Assembly: GCA_022843745.1 (NCBI GenBank)
Contig: JALHNB010000010.1
Span: 115,864 to 179,863, forward strand
DNA length: 64,000 nucleotides
Reading direction: 5' to 3'
Source: Anaerolineae bacterium
GTDB taxonomy: Bacteria; Chloroflexota; Anaerolineae; Aggregatilineales; Phototrophicaceae
Position numbers and translations under genes: made by a program. Shown in pieces: positions 1-7,507 of this stretch. Position 1 is the first letter of the stretch. The number at the start of each line of letters is the position of its first letter. Below the pieces are notes generated by a model, which was not told where the DNA came from, did not search any database, and saw only the letters and a list, made by a program, of their open reading frames with translations.

Positions 1-85
1 GGTGGTACGCTTTCCGGTGCTGTCGGATGTGCCTGGGGCGCAAAATGGCTTGGTCGAGTTGGGAAAATTCAGGATTGAGGACTGA
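1..85 (+). CDS. C-terminal end of a GT39-like membrane protein (5' part outside window)
   Basis: The frame from base 2 to the TGA at 83-85 reads as the last 27 residues of a protein. It contains RFPVLSDVPGAQNGLVELGK. The same stretch closes the next gene (RFKVLSDVDGAQNNLIFLGT), so this is the tail of a tandem paralogue of the 89-2548 gene. It corresponds to the end of the extracytoplasmic beta domain found at the C terminus of that protein. The next gene starts three bases after the stop, so the two are probably co-transcribed. Only the tail is visible, so domain content upstream is inferred from the neighbour. Confidence 0.75.
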   Translation, partial: VVRFPVLSDVPGAQNGLVELGKFRIED

Positions 86-88
86 GCG

Positions 89-2548
89 TTGAGGGCGAAA
101 CTTCAAATACACGCCGCCGTCATCCTTTTTTATTTTGCCCTGGCGCTCATCATTACCTGGCCGCTGGTGACGGTGCTTTCGACTCACCTCGCCGGGTTTG
201 CCTATGGCGATGGTCACGAGATGGCGCGGCATATCTGGTGGTACAACCATGCGCTGCGCACCGGGCAGGATATTTTTTATCAACCGCTGCTGGGTTATCC
301 CAATGGAATCGACGGTGTTTTGTACTGGGCGCACCCGCTTCAATTTTTCCCCGCGTGGCTGTTTGCCTATATTTTGCCGCTGCCTGCTGCCGCGAATCTG
401 GCGATTCTGCTGGCGATGGCGCTCAACGGCTGGGGGATGTACTGTCTCGCGGCGTATTTATTTGACAACGCGCGTATTCCGGCGCTGCTGGCAGGTGTCG
501 TTTTTATGACTGCACCGACCTTCCAGGGGCATCTTGGCGGTGGTCACGCGGGTTTAATGGTCATGTGGCCTGCACCATTGTATTTGCTGGCGCTGTTTAA
601 ATTACGGACGCATCGCGATGCGCCCCTACCAATTACCAAAACGCGGACTCTAATCCTACGATTGTTTGGGGATCGTGAAACCCGGCGTTGGCTGGCGCTG
701 GCGATCTTATTTTTTGTTCTCAGCAGCACCGGACATGTCCTGCAATTGATCTATCTATTGCTGCCTGTGACAGGTGTTTTCATGCTGACGCTGCTCGTCC
801 GGCGCGAGTGGGTAGCGTTGGCGCGAACGATTCTCGTCGGCATCCTCGGTTGTGCGTTTTTGATGATTTTTTTGCTCCCGATTATCCAATCAACACTCAA
901 TACGCCAGCCTATACCGACGAAGGTGGTTTCGTGCGTTACAGTGCCGACCTCCTGAGCATCGTTTCGCCGTCGTTTTATCACCCACTGTACAGCGCTCTC
1001 GATTACCCGCGTCGTGTGCTGGGCGTGAACCTGGAAGAAGGCGTGAGCTATATCGGCATCGTTGCGGGAATTCTCGCGCTCATCGGAGTCTGGAAAAAAT
1101 CGGCAGCACACTGGTGGCTGATTTTAGCGTTCGTGATCTGGGTGTTTTCGCTGGGGCCGCTGTTGAAAATTTTCGATCGGCCCGTTTCGCTGGAAATCGA
1201 CGGCTATACCAGTTTTATCACGCTGCCCTGGTCGCTGCTGCAAAATCTGCCGTTTTTCAGCCTTGCCCGCACACCAGGACGCTTTAATTTCGCGCTGGCG
1301 TTGGCGGTAGCGGTGATCGCAGGCTATGGCGCGGCGTGGGTGTGGGGAAAAATTGCAAAAATGACGGTAGGAGCGCAGCGCGCTGCGTCCCTGCGATGGG
1401 CAATTTTTATCGTAATAACTGCTGCCATCCTCTTTGATTATCAGCTTTACTGGCCGCTGCCCACTATATCCGCTGCCATCCCCGATCAGGTTTATGCGTT
1501 GAATGAACGAAATGATGTTCGAGCTGTCTTTGATATTCCCTGGGATAATCTAGTGGCGGCGAAGGACGCGCTCTATTTGCAAACGGCGCACCAACTCCCA
1601 CTGGTAGGCGGGCATCTGACCCGCAGTACGCCCGTCAGCCCTGCTAAACTAACGCTGCTGCAAGCGACGCTCGATCCAGCACTGCTCGACACAGCAGGCG
1701 CGGACGTGATTATTTTGCATAAAGCCTATATTTCACCAGAAATCGACCATTTCACGCGCGAAAGATTGGGTACGCCCATTTACGAAGATGCTGATATTGC
1801 GCTGTTTGATCGCCCCGAAACACCGAACGAAAACCCCTCGGCGCGATTGCTAACGGCGCAGACGATTACGCCCGACTATGCGGATTCTTACATTTATGAG
1901 TCGAGCAGTGGATGGGTCGATTTTTCCGGCATGTTGGCGGCGAACGGGCGTGAGGTCGAACTCTATCTGGATCGCCAATTAATTCATCGTTGGATAGTAG
2001 ATAGCAAAATGGCGTTCAATATCCCGATTCCCATATCGGCTCAGGCCTATCATACGGTCAGATTAGCGCTTAATCCGGCTTGCCCACAGTTCAGTGAAAC
2101 CGCATTGCGCTGTCGTGCGCTGGAAATGCACGACTTATCGTTTGGCGCACTCGACCTTGCTGAGGATGTGAATGGGCAGCTTGACCGGGGCATTACATTG
2201 GTGCGGGCATTTGTGCCGGAAAATGCTATGGCTGGCGAAAGTCTGCTTGTGAACCTGTTCTGGCGATTTGACACGCCGCGCAACGGAACAGAGATACGTT
2301 TTTTGCATGTGTTGAATCAGGATGATGAGCTTGTTGCACAGTTCGATTCGACATTGGGCGATCAGCCTGCTGGAGGCGCGTGGGCGGAGTCGGCGAATAT
2401 CGCGCTGCCCGATAATCTGCCATCAGGGACATACCGTGTTTATGTGGGTTGGTACACTTACCCGGATGCTGCCCGATTTAAGGTCTTGTCGGATGTGGAC
2501 GGCGCACAAAATAATCTGATTTTCTTGGGTACGTTTAAGCTAAGATGA
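89..2548 (+). CDS. Polytopic membrane protein, PMT/GT39-like glycosyltransferase or YfhO-type
   Basis: This 819-residue protein has about ten to twelve hydrophobic segments in its first 480 residues. A soluble part follows, ending in a beta-sandwich-like domain (about 690-819). The layout is that of the PMT/GT39 or YfhO class, which moves sugars from polyprenyl-phosphate donors to acceptors outside the membrane. I see no clear Asp-Glu pair in the first loop, so catalysis is unproven. The start is a TTG at 89, three bases after the preceding stop; no ATG gives a better N terminus. Two copies of a dispersed palindrome lie in frame within the gene (around 608-629 and 1367-1395). They encode THRDAPL and VGAQRAASL in loops between membrane segments. 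The tail of a close paralogue lies directly upstream. Confidence 0.7.
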   Translation: MRAKLQIHAAVILFYFALALIITWPLVTVLSTHLAGFAYGDGHEMARHIWWYNHALRTGQDIFYQPLLGYPNGIDGVLYWAHPLQFFPAWLFAYILPLPAAANLAILLAMALNGWGMYCLAAYLFDNARIPALLAGVVFMTAPTFQGHLGGGHAGLMVMWPAPLYLLALFKLRTHRDAPLPITKTRTLILRLFGDRETRRWLALAILFFVLSSTGHVLQLIYLLLPVTGVFMLTLLVRREWVALARTILVGILGCAFLMIFLLPIIQSTLNTPAYTDEGGFVRYSADLLSIVSPSFYHPLYSALDYPRRVLGVNLEEGVSYIGIVAGILALIGVWKKSAAHWWLILAFVIWVFSLGPLLKIFDRPVSLEIDGYTSFITLPWSLLQNLPFFSLARTPGRFNFALALAVAVIAGYGAAWVWGKIAKMTVGAQRAASLRWAIFIVITAAILFDYQLYWPLPTISAAIPDQVYALNERNDVRAVFDIPWDNLVAAKDALYLQTAHQLPLVGGHLTRSTPVSPAKLTLLQATLDPALLDTAGADVIILHKAYISPEIDHFTRERLGTPIYEDADIALFDRPETPNENPSARLLTAQTITPDYADSYIYESSSGWVDFSGMLAANGREVELYLDRQLIHRWIVDSKMAFNIPIPISAQAYHTVRLALNPACPQFSETALRCRALEMHDLSFGALDLAEDVNGQLDRGITLVRAFVPENAMAGESLLVNLFWRFDTPRNGTEIRFLHVLNQDDELVAQFDSTLGDQPAGGAWAESANIALPDNLPSGTYRVYVGWYTYPDAARFKVLSDVDGAQNNLIFLGTFKLR
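608..629. repeat. In-frame copy of dispersed GGGGCGC palindrome
   Basis: The sequence reads GACGCATCGCGATGCGCCCC followed by TAC, an inverted repeat matching the right half of the family (TGCGCCCCTAC). It lies inside the coding sequence of the membrane protein at 89-2548 and is translated as THRDAPL in a loop. The left end has decayed (GGACGC instead of GGGGCGC). Confidence 0.6.
1367..1395. repeat. In-frame copy of dispersed GGGGCGC palindrome
   Basis: The left arm GTAGGAGCGCAGCG and right arm CGCTGCGTCCCTGCG form a near-perfect inverted repeat. It is in frame inside the gene at 89-2548 and encodes VGAQRAASLR. The copy at 55146-55176 encodes the closely related VGAQRDAPL in another membrane protein. 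The shared reading frame suggests that only insertions preserving the frame survive. Confidence 0.65.
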
Positions 2549-2622
2549 CGACTTCTCCTAGGATAGATTTAGGCTAAGACGACGACTTCTCTAGGGTAGA
2601 TTTAAGCTAAGATGACGACTTT
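2537..2622 (+). repeat. Imperfect tandem repeat, about 33-34 bp, 2.5 copies
   Basis: Three units begin at 2537, 2571 and 2604, each starting AAGCTAAGATGACGACTT or AGGCTAAGACGACGACTT. The first two continue to a GATAGATTT or GGTAGATTT end. The first unit includes the last codons and TGA stop of the preceding gene, so the array grew across the end of the reading frame. The rest fills the gap before the next gene. No promoter is certain, although GTTATATT at about 2626 is AT-rich. Confidence 0.75.
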
Positions 2623-2669
2623 TGTGTTATATTGGGTTATAGATTTTGTGAATGCGGAAGGAAGATTCT

Positions 2670-3608
2670 ATGGATAGTTCAACGAGAACCGTTAGCGCCT
2701 CGTTTTTGTGGATCGCCGCGCTATTTATTGGGATGAACAATGTTGTCGCATCCAGCCCACTTGATAATTGGGCGCTGCCGCTGGTGCTGGTAGTCATCGG
2801 CGCGGTGCTGGTTTTTTATCGCGCCAGTGACCGAACGGTGGCGGAAATGAACACCGCCGAAGCCGAAATCGGGCATACCCAATGGCGCACCGATGCGCTG
2901 GCAGCATCGGTAGTTCCGCAGGCTGAAGAGCTTGAGGACGCTGTGGAGAATATCAGCACAGCCACGAATATCACGCTGGAAGAAGCAGAGGAATTATCTG
3001 GCCCGCCAACGGATTCGCAGCCGCGAAACCAGGCCGCTGAAGTTCCTGTCGCTGCGCCTGTTATGGTCGTCTCATCTCCAAAGCCTGCTCCTGAAACACC
3101 CGCTGCGCCTGTGTCGATCACGAAAGCGCCTGCCGCTACGCACGAAGAAGAAATCGTCATGACTGAATCACGCTCAGATGAGATGGCATCTGTCGCCGAT
3201 CCCAGTGCTGAAGAGTTAGAAGATAATGTCGATAATGTCAGCACGATGACGGCAGCGACTTTAGAGCAGACAGAGGAATTATCCGGCCCACCAACCGATT
3301 CGCAGCCGCGAAATCCAAGATCGACATCTGAAATGCCCGTCATGCTGACAACATCAGATGATCTCACCGTTATTGAAGGTATCGGCCCTAAAATGTCCGC
3401 CGCGTTGGTTGCCGCCGGGATCGATACTTTTGCGAAGCTCGCCGCCACGAATGAAGAGACATTGCGGACGGCTATTTCCGCTGCTGGAATGCGGTTCGCG
3501 CCAAGTCTGGTTACATGGTCGGAGCAGGCCGCTTTTGCCAACAAAGGTGACTGGGATGGCTTGAAGACGTTTATAAATACGCTAACTGCCGGACGGCGCA
3601 GCAAATAA
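2670..3608 (+). CDS. Membrane-anchored helix-hairpin-helix protein with a duplicated segment
   Basis: This is a 312-residue protein starting at the ATG at 2670. GGAAGGAAG lies five bases upstream, so the earlier in-frame ATG at 2652 falls just before the ribosome site and is unlikely. Two hydrophobic segments (about 10-28 and 35-50) are followed by a linker that contains a 36-residue unit twice (about 85-120 and 180-215). Each copy begins AEELED and ends SGPPTDSQPRN. The C terminus (from about 232) has LTVIEGIGPKMSAALVAAGI, a helix-hairpin-helix of the kind found in DNA-binding or DUF4332-like proteins. A role in binding nucleic acid at the membrane is possible but not shown. No nuclease motif is visible. 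Confidence 0.75.
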   Translation: MDSSTRTVSASFLWIAALFIGMNNVVASSPLDNWALPLVLVVIGAVLVFYRASDRTVAEMNTAEAEIGHTQWRTDALAASVVPQAEELEDAVENISTATNITLEEAEELSGPPTDSQPRNQAAEVPVAAPVMVVSSPKPAPETPAAPVSITKAPAATHEEEIVMTESRSDEMASVADPSAEELEDNVDNVSTMTAATLEQTEELSGPPTDSQPRNPRSTSEMPVMLTTSDDLTVIEGIGPKMSAALVAAGIDTFAKLAATNEETLRTAISAAGMRFAPSLVTWSEQAAFANKGDWDGLKTFINTLTAGRRSK

Positions 3609-3615
3609 CGATTAA

Positions 3616-4839
3616 TCAGATCAAATCTGAACTGCTACCCGGTTCTTGTGGTGTCCGATATACCCCACCGCTAACCTGTGCCGGATGTTTGAAATATTGG
3701 CGCAGATGGGGAATGTATTCCAGAAACAGGCGCGGATTCCCCATCGCGATGTGGTTAAACAACACAAGATGCTGGTGGATCTGCCCGACATCGCCGACAT
3801 GTGGGATGACGGGTATGCCGAATTTACGCGCCAGCAAGCTAATCGTGATAAATTCGCTCACACCGCCCACCCGCACGCAATCTACCTGGATAAATCCGGC
3901 TGCGCCCGCCTGTAGATAATTCTTAAACAGTACGCGATTGGGTACGTGTTCGCCCAACGCCAGCGGAATCGGCGCAATCGCCCGCGCCAATGTCTGGTGC
4001 GCCAGCACATCGTCGGGGTGCGTCGGTTCTTCAATCCAGTAGGGATTCATCGCCGCTAATTCGAGGCAAATTCGAACAGCTCTGGGCAGCGTCCACTGCT
4101 GGTTGGCATCGAGCATAATTTTTACGCTGTCGCCTGCCAACTCCCGCATCATATGCGCTCGGCGAATATCACGGGTGCTGTCCGCCGAGCCGACCTTGAG
4201 CTTCATGGCGCTGAAGCCTTCATCCAGTGCCCGCTGCGCCCGTTCGCGCACCTCCGCATCAGGGTAATTGAACCAGCCGACGGAAGTATCATAGCCAGGG
4301 TAGCCCGCCGCGAGGACGGATTCGCGCTCTGGTCGGCTTGGCTGATGCGAGGTGAGAATCGCTCGTGCTTCCTCTAGCGGCAGCACATCTTCGAGATAAC
4401 TCAGATCAAGCAGATTGATGACCTGATCGGGGGTTAAATCCAGAAGCAGCCGCCAGAGTGGAACGCCACGCGCCTTCGCCCACAGGTCAAAGCAAGCGTT
4501 GGTAATCGAAGCCAACGCCAGATGCACCACGCCTTTATGCGGGCCAACCCAACGATATTGATGATGATCGGCGATTTGCTTGAAAACAGCGCCAAAATTC
4601 GCCATCAGTTCTTCGATTTCGCGCCCGACCAACAGCAGCCCAAGCGCATCAATCGCGCCACAGACGAGTTCGTTTCCGCCGCCGAGTGTGAGCGTCAATC
4701 CTGTTCCAGTTAACGCGGTATCGGTCTGCAAAATCGTCGTCGCGCTCGAATACTGCGGGTCGGAATGCACCGCGTCTGCGCCTTCGCCGGGGTTGAGATG
4801 AAAACGAAGATCGCGTGAGGTTACACGAGTGATAAACAT
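3616..4839 (-). CDS. fucD: L-fuconate dehydratase (enolase superfamily)
   Basis: This 407-residue protein belongs to the mandelate racemase/enolase superfamily. It likely removes water from L-fuconate to give 2-keto-3-deoxy-L-fuconate. Visible catalytic residues are the KxK lysines K213 and K215, metal ligands D244, E270 and E297, and the general base H347 in PHVGD. The spacing agrees with characterised fuconate dehydratases. The AGYPGYDTSVGWFNYPD segment (about 178-194) resembles the matching loop of the fuconate subgroup rather than rhamnonate dehydratases. It is the last gene of the minus-strand catabolic run, 16 bases after the tautomerase gene. The fuconolactonase homologue at 15015 supports the substrate. 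A related acid sugar such as D-arabinonate remains possible. Confidence 0.85.
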   Translation of the reverse strand: MFITRVTSRDLRFHLNPGEGADAVHSDPQYSSATTILQTDTALTGTGLTLTLGGGNELVCGAIDALGLLLVGREIEELMANFGAVFKQIADHHQYRWVGPHKGVVHLALASITNACFDLWAKARGVPLWRLLLDLTPDQVINLLDLSYLEDVLPLEEARAILTSHQPSRPERESVLAAGYPGYDTSVGWFNYPDAEVRERAQRALDEGFSAMKLKVGSADSTRDIRRAHMMRELAGDSVKIMLDANQQWTLPRAVRICLELAAMNPYWIEEPTHPDDVLAHQTLARAIAPIPLALGEHVPNRVLFKNYLQAGAAGFIQVDCVRVGGVSEFITISLLARKFGIPVIPHVGDVGQIHQHLVLFNHIAMGNPRLFLEYIPHLRQYFKHPAQVSGGVYRTPQEPGSSSDLI

Positions 4840-4855
4840 TATTTTCCTATCAATA

Positions 4856-5077
4856 TTATTCAGCGGTTTCGCTGCCGTTTTCGGTACTTAAACGTGCTAC
4901 CGCGCCCACGACTCCAGCGCGTCCAAAATCGCCTGCTTCGATGTTCTGGAAAATGACCAGGACATCTTCCTGACGTGCGCCGCCATCCTGAACAAGCGTC
5001 TCGGTGATATTTTCGACGACTGCTTTTTTCTGTTCGTTCGTGCGGCCTGGAGACCAGTAAATGATGACAGTCGGCAT
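4856..5077 (-). CDS. 4-oxalocrotonate tautomerase family protein
   Basis: This small protein of 73 residues begins MPTVIIYWSPGRTNEQKKAV. After removal of Met the amino-terminal proline would be the catalytic base of the 4-oxalocrotonate tautomerase superfamily. The length fits the short subunit class that forms hexamers. It sits between the VOC gene and the fuconate dehydratase gene in the same direction, 2 bases after the first and 16 before the second. In a sugar-acid pathway it could speed keto-enol exchange of a 2-keto or 2,4-diketo acid. That is inference from context only. Confidence 0.75.
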   Translation of the reverse strand: MPTVIIYWSPGRTNEQKKAVVENITETLVQDGGARQEDVLVIFQNIEAGDFGRAGVVGAVARLSTENGSETAE

Positions 5078-5079
5078 AA

Positions 5080-5544
5080 TTAGTTCCTCGATGGAGCCTG
5101 AATAATTTCGAGTGTGATGTCGTCAGGGTCGAGAAAATAGCAGGTGAATCCGCCCTTATTGATACCTGCGGTGATCGCGTTCGGCGGGGATTTGAAGCGC
5201 ACCCCCTGTGATTTCATGCGTTCATACGTCGTGTGAATATCATCGACCTGGAACGCGAGGTGAGCGCTTCCGGGGCGGCAGGTTGCCGTGTCTGTGGGTT
5301 CGCAGTGCGGGTTGACATACTCGACCAGTTCCAGCAGGTGGCCGGAACGCGCCTGATTCATCGCGCCGATAGACAACTGCGCCACTTTGAGGTGCGCGTT
5401 TTCATAGGCTACCAATCGAGACGTGTACTCATTTTGCTGTTCCTGGGTATGAACAAGCTCCATCCCGATCACGTTGGTGTAAAAATCAACCGAACGTTGG
5501 ATGTCTGCGACAGTAAAGCTGAAGTGCCAGTAAGAGATCAACAT
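5080..5544 (-). CDS. VOC (glyoxalase/dioxygenase-fold) protein
   Basis: This 154-residue protein has the paired beta-alpha-beta-beta-beta units of the vicinal oxygen chelate superfamily. The first half starts YWHFSFTVADIQRSVDFYTN and the second starts AHLAFQVDDIHTTYERMKSQ. H7 and H~96 (HLAF), with E69/E~149 (LELVEYV and LEIIQAP), are plausible metal ligands. Members include glyoxalases, epimerases and ring-cleaving dioxygenases, so the substrate cannot be read from sequence. The gene lies between the permease gene and the tautomerase gene with gaps of 5 and 2 bases, so it is certainly part of the catabolic operon. A lactaldehyde, methylglyoxal or keto-acid intermediate is a reasonable but unproven substrate. 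Confidence 0.75.
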   Translation of the reverse strand: MLISYWHFSFTVADIQRSVDFYTNVIGMELVHTQEQQNEYTSRLVAYENAHLKVAQLSIGAMNQARSGHLLELVEYVNPHCEPTDTATCRPGSAHLAFQVDDIHTTYERMKSQGVRFKSPPNAITAGINKGGFTCYFLDPDDITLEIIQAPSRN

Positions 5545-5549
5545 AGAAT

Positions 5550-6419
5550 TTATCCTTTAATTGCGCCGAAAGTTAGGCCGCGCACCAAATTGCGCTGTGT
5601 CAGAATAACAAAAATAATAGCAGGAATCATCATTAAAACGCTCATGGCGCACATGCCGCGCCAATCAATCGTAAACTGCTCGGTAAAGGTAAACAAGCCC
5701 GGCGGAAATGTTTTGGAGGCATTGTTACGCGCCAGAACGCTGACGATCTGAAACTCATTCCACGAAGCCAGAAACGCGAAAATTGCGGCGGTTGCCAAAC
5801 CCGGCAGCGCCAGCGGCAGATCGACACGCCAGAACGCAGACCAGTAGCCGCAGCCATCAATGTAGGCGGCTTCGGTCAGGTCACGCGGAATCTGGCGGAA
5901 AAAACCATCCATCAGCCAGATAGCAAATGGGATATTGATGGCGACATAGACAAATGATAGCCCAACCAGGCTATTCGTCCAGCCCAGCCGCGTGAATAAC
6001 AGGAATAAGGGCAAGCTGAGTGCGACACCCGGCACAGTGCGTGAAAGCATCAGCATTAGAAAAGCCGCCGTATGAAAGCGAAATTTAAAGCGTGAAAAAG
6101 CGTATCCAGCAAGCGTCCCGGCGGCGACTGAAACGACGGTACTGGAAAGCGCGACGAACAGCGAATTGAACATATAGGCTTCGACTGCAACACGCTGCTG
6201 AAGATTCGGATTCAGGCCGAACATATTGCCGAATGCTTCGAACGTGATTTCGCGCGGAATCCAGACAGGCGGTGAGGCATTAATTTCAGAATTGCTGCGG
6301 AAGGCCGTCAGGATTATCCAGACCGCCGGGAGTGCCAGCGCGATCAAAATCAGCCATGCGAAACTGTTGATGATGATCGAGTTGAGGCGGCGATGTGGGC
6401 TGACACGGGATGCGATCAT
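5550..6419 (-). CDS. Carbohydrate ABC transporter permease, MalG family
   Basis: This is a 289-residue inner-membrane permease with six hydrophobic segments. It carries the cytoplasmic EAA loop EAAYIDGCGYWSAFWRVDLP, which contacts the ATPase. The start is the ATG at 6419, giving MIASRVSPHRR. It overlaps the stop of the upstream permease gene in an ATGA, which indicates translational coupling. A longer frame reaching 6494 would overlap by 79 bases and is rejected. It pairs with the MalF-type permease and the sugar-binding protein upstream. No ATPase gene is present in the locus, so a shared MsiK/UgpC-type ATPase encoded elsewhere probably drives uptake. Confidence 0.9.
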   Translation of the reverse strand: MIASRVSPHRRLNSIIINSFAWLILIALALPAVWIILTAFRSNSEINASPPVWIPREITFEAFGNMFGLNPNLQQRVAVEAYMFNSLFVALSSTVVSVAAGTLAGYAFSRFKFRFHTAAFLMLMLSRTVPGVALSLPLFLLFTRLGWTNSLVGLSFVYVAINIPFAIWLMDGFFRQIPRDLTEAAYIDGCGYWSAFWRVDLPLALPGLATAAIFAFLASWNEFQIVSVLARNNASKTFPPGLFTFTEQFTIDWRGMCAMSVLMMIPAIIFVILTQRNLVRGLTFGAIKG

Positions 6420-7369
6420 TCGACGATCCTCGATTTCACAAGCTGCCGGAACAGATAAACCGTAAAACCGACTGAGATAATAACCGTGATCCACGACATG
6501 GCGCTGCCCAGACCGAATTTGGTATCTTCAATCGCCAGCCGCCCCGCATACGTCCAGATCAATTCGGTGCGCCGCGCCGGGCCGCCGTCGGTCATGATCC
6601 GCACAATATCGAATGCGCGGGCGACATCCAGTGAGCGAATCGTGAGGGCGATATAGGTAAATGGCGCGAGAAGGGGCAGGGTGATGAAGCGGAATTTTTG
6701 CCACGCCGACGCGCCATCGACATCGGCTGCTTCATAAGTTTCCTGCGGCAGCGAAAGAGTCCCCGCCAATAAGATAATCGTCATGACGGGCAGATTCATC
6801 CAGATCGTAGCGATGATGATGCAGATCATGCCCAATGGCTCGTCCACCAGCCACGCGATGCGTGTTTGCTCACCGATGATGCCCAACGATACCAGCGCGT
6901 TATTCACCAGCCCCAGATTCGAGTTAAAAAACCATCGAAACTGGAAGCCGACGAGGATGGGCGCGAACATCATGGGGATCATGAGCATCGTCCGCATGAT
7001 CGCTTGCCCGCGCGTCACCTGTGCCAGAAGCTGCGATAAACCCAATGCTAAAAAATATTCTAAGTTGACCGTGACTGTCAGGAAGATAATTGTGTTGCCC
7101 AATGATTTCCAGAAAACCGGATCATTCAGCAAACGGGTGTAGTTATTAAGTGCTTTAGGCAGTTCAAATATCAGGCTGTTGGGTTTGAGCAGTTCGTAGG
7201 GTGTGAAGCTGACGTAAAGCGAGTAGAGCAGTGGAAAGCCCGTGACAATGATGATAAAGACGAAAGAGGGCAGCAGCATAAAAACTGGAAACCAGCGTGA
7301 GCCAATTTGCCAGCCTCGATTAGTTTCTTGCGTAGGTGTGTCAAACTGCCTTGTTGCTTGCGTAGACAA
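6416..7369 (-). CDS. Carbohydrate ABC transporter permease, MalF family
   Basis: This is a 317-residue polytopic membrane protein. A cytoplasmic N terminus of about 25 residues is followed by six membrane segments. The EAA motif is YEAADVDGASAWQKFRFITL, in the expected place between the later helices. It forms the heterodimeric channel with the MalG-type subunit encoded next, which overlaps it by four bases. The upstream neighbour is the sugar-binding protein gene, 138 bases away. That gap holds two dispersed palindromes that could lower downstream expression or stabilise the upstream message. The substrate is probably fucose or a fucose-containing glycan fragment, judged from the adjoining catabolic genes. 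Confidence 0.9.
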   Translation of the reverse strand: MSTQATRQFDTPTQETNRGWQIGSRWFPVFMLLPSFVFIIIVTGFPLLYSLYVSFTPYELLKPNSLIFELPKALNNYTRLLNDPVFWKSLGNTIIFLTVTVNLEYFLALGLSQLLAQVTRGQAIMRTMLMIPMMFAPILVGFQFRWFFNSNLGLVNNALVSLGIIGEQTRIAWLVDEPLGMICIIIATIWMNLPVMTIILLAGTLSLPQETYEAADVDGASAWQKFRFITLPLLAPFTYIALTIRSLDVARAFDIVRIMTDGGPARRTELIWTYAGRLAIEDTKFGLGSAMSWITVIISVGFTVYLFRQLVKSRIVE

Positions 7370-7403
7370 CTTTTTGTACTTTCGCTACTTCGTGTTTGGT
7401 GGT

Positions 7404-7433
7404 CGCAGGGGCGACCCGCCGGGTCGCCCCTAC
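7404..7433. repeat. Dispersed palindrome, GGGGCGACCC type
   Basis: CGCAGGGGCGACCC, a short centre, and GGGTCGCCCCTAC form a 12-14 bp stem. It lies between the binding-protein gene and the permease genes, a position where hairpins often set different transcript levels for binding protein and permeases. Confidence 0.75.
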
Positions 7434-7458
7434 AAACGTAACTTTCGCTTTAACGGCT

Positions 7459-7487
7459 GTAAGGACAGGTCTCAGACCTGCCTCTAC
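7459..7487. repeat. Dispersed palindrome, AGGCAGGTCT type
   Basis: GTAAGGACAGGTCT and AGACCTGCCTCTAC form the arms of an inverted repeat with TC or CA at its centre. It is 25 bases from the previous palindrome. A decayed relative lies at 44089-44113. Confidence 0.7.
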
Positions 7488-7507
7488 ACATGAACAAATG
7501 GAACAAA

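Noticed and set aside
2816..3604. Open frame on the minus strand opposite the HhH protein gene (262 codons)
   Set aside because: It is antisense to a gene with clear domains, is very Ser/Ala/Val-rich from the complement of Ala/Glu codons, and has no ribosome site.
6420..6494. Longer N terminus of the MalG-type permease
   Set aside because: It would overlap the MalF-type gene by 79 bases. The ATGA overlap at 6416-6419 is the normal coupling.
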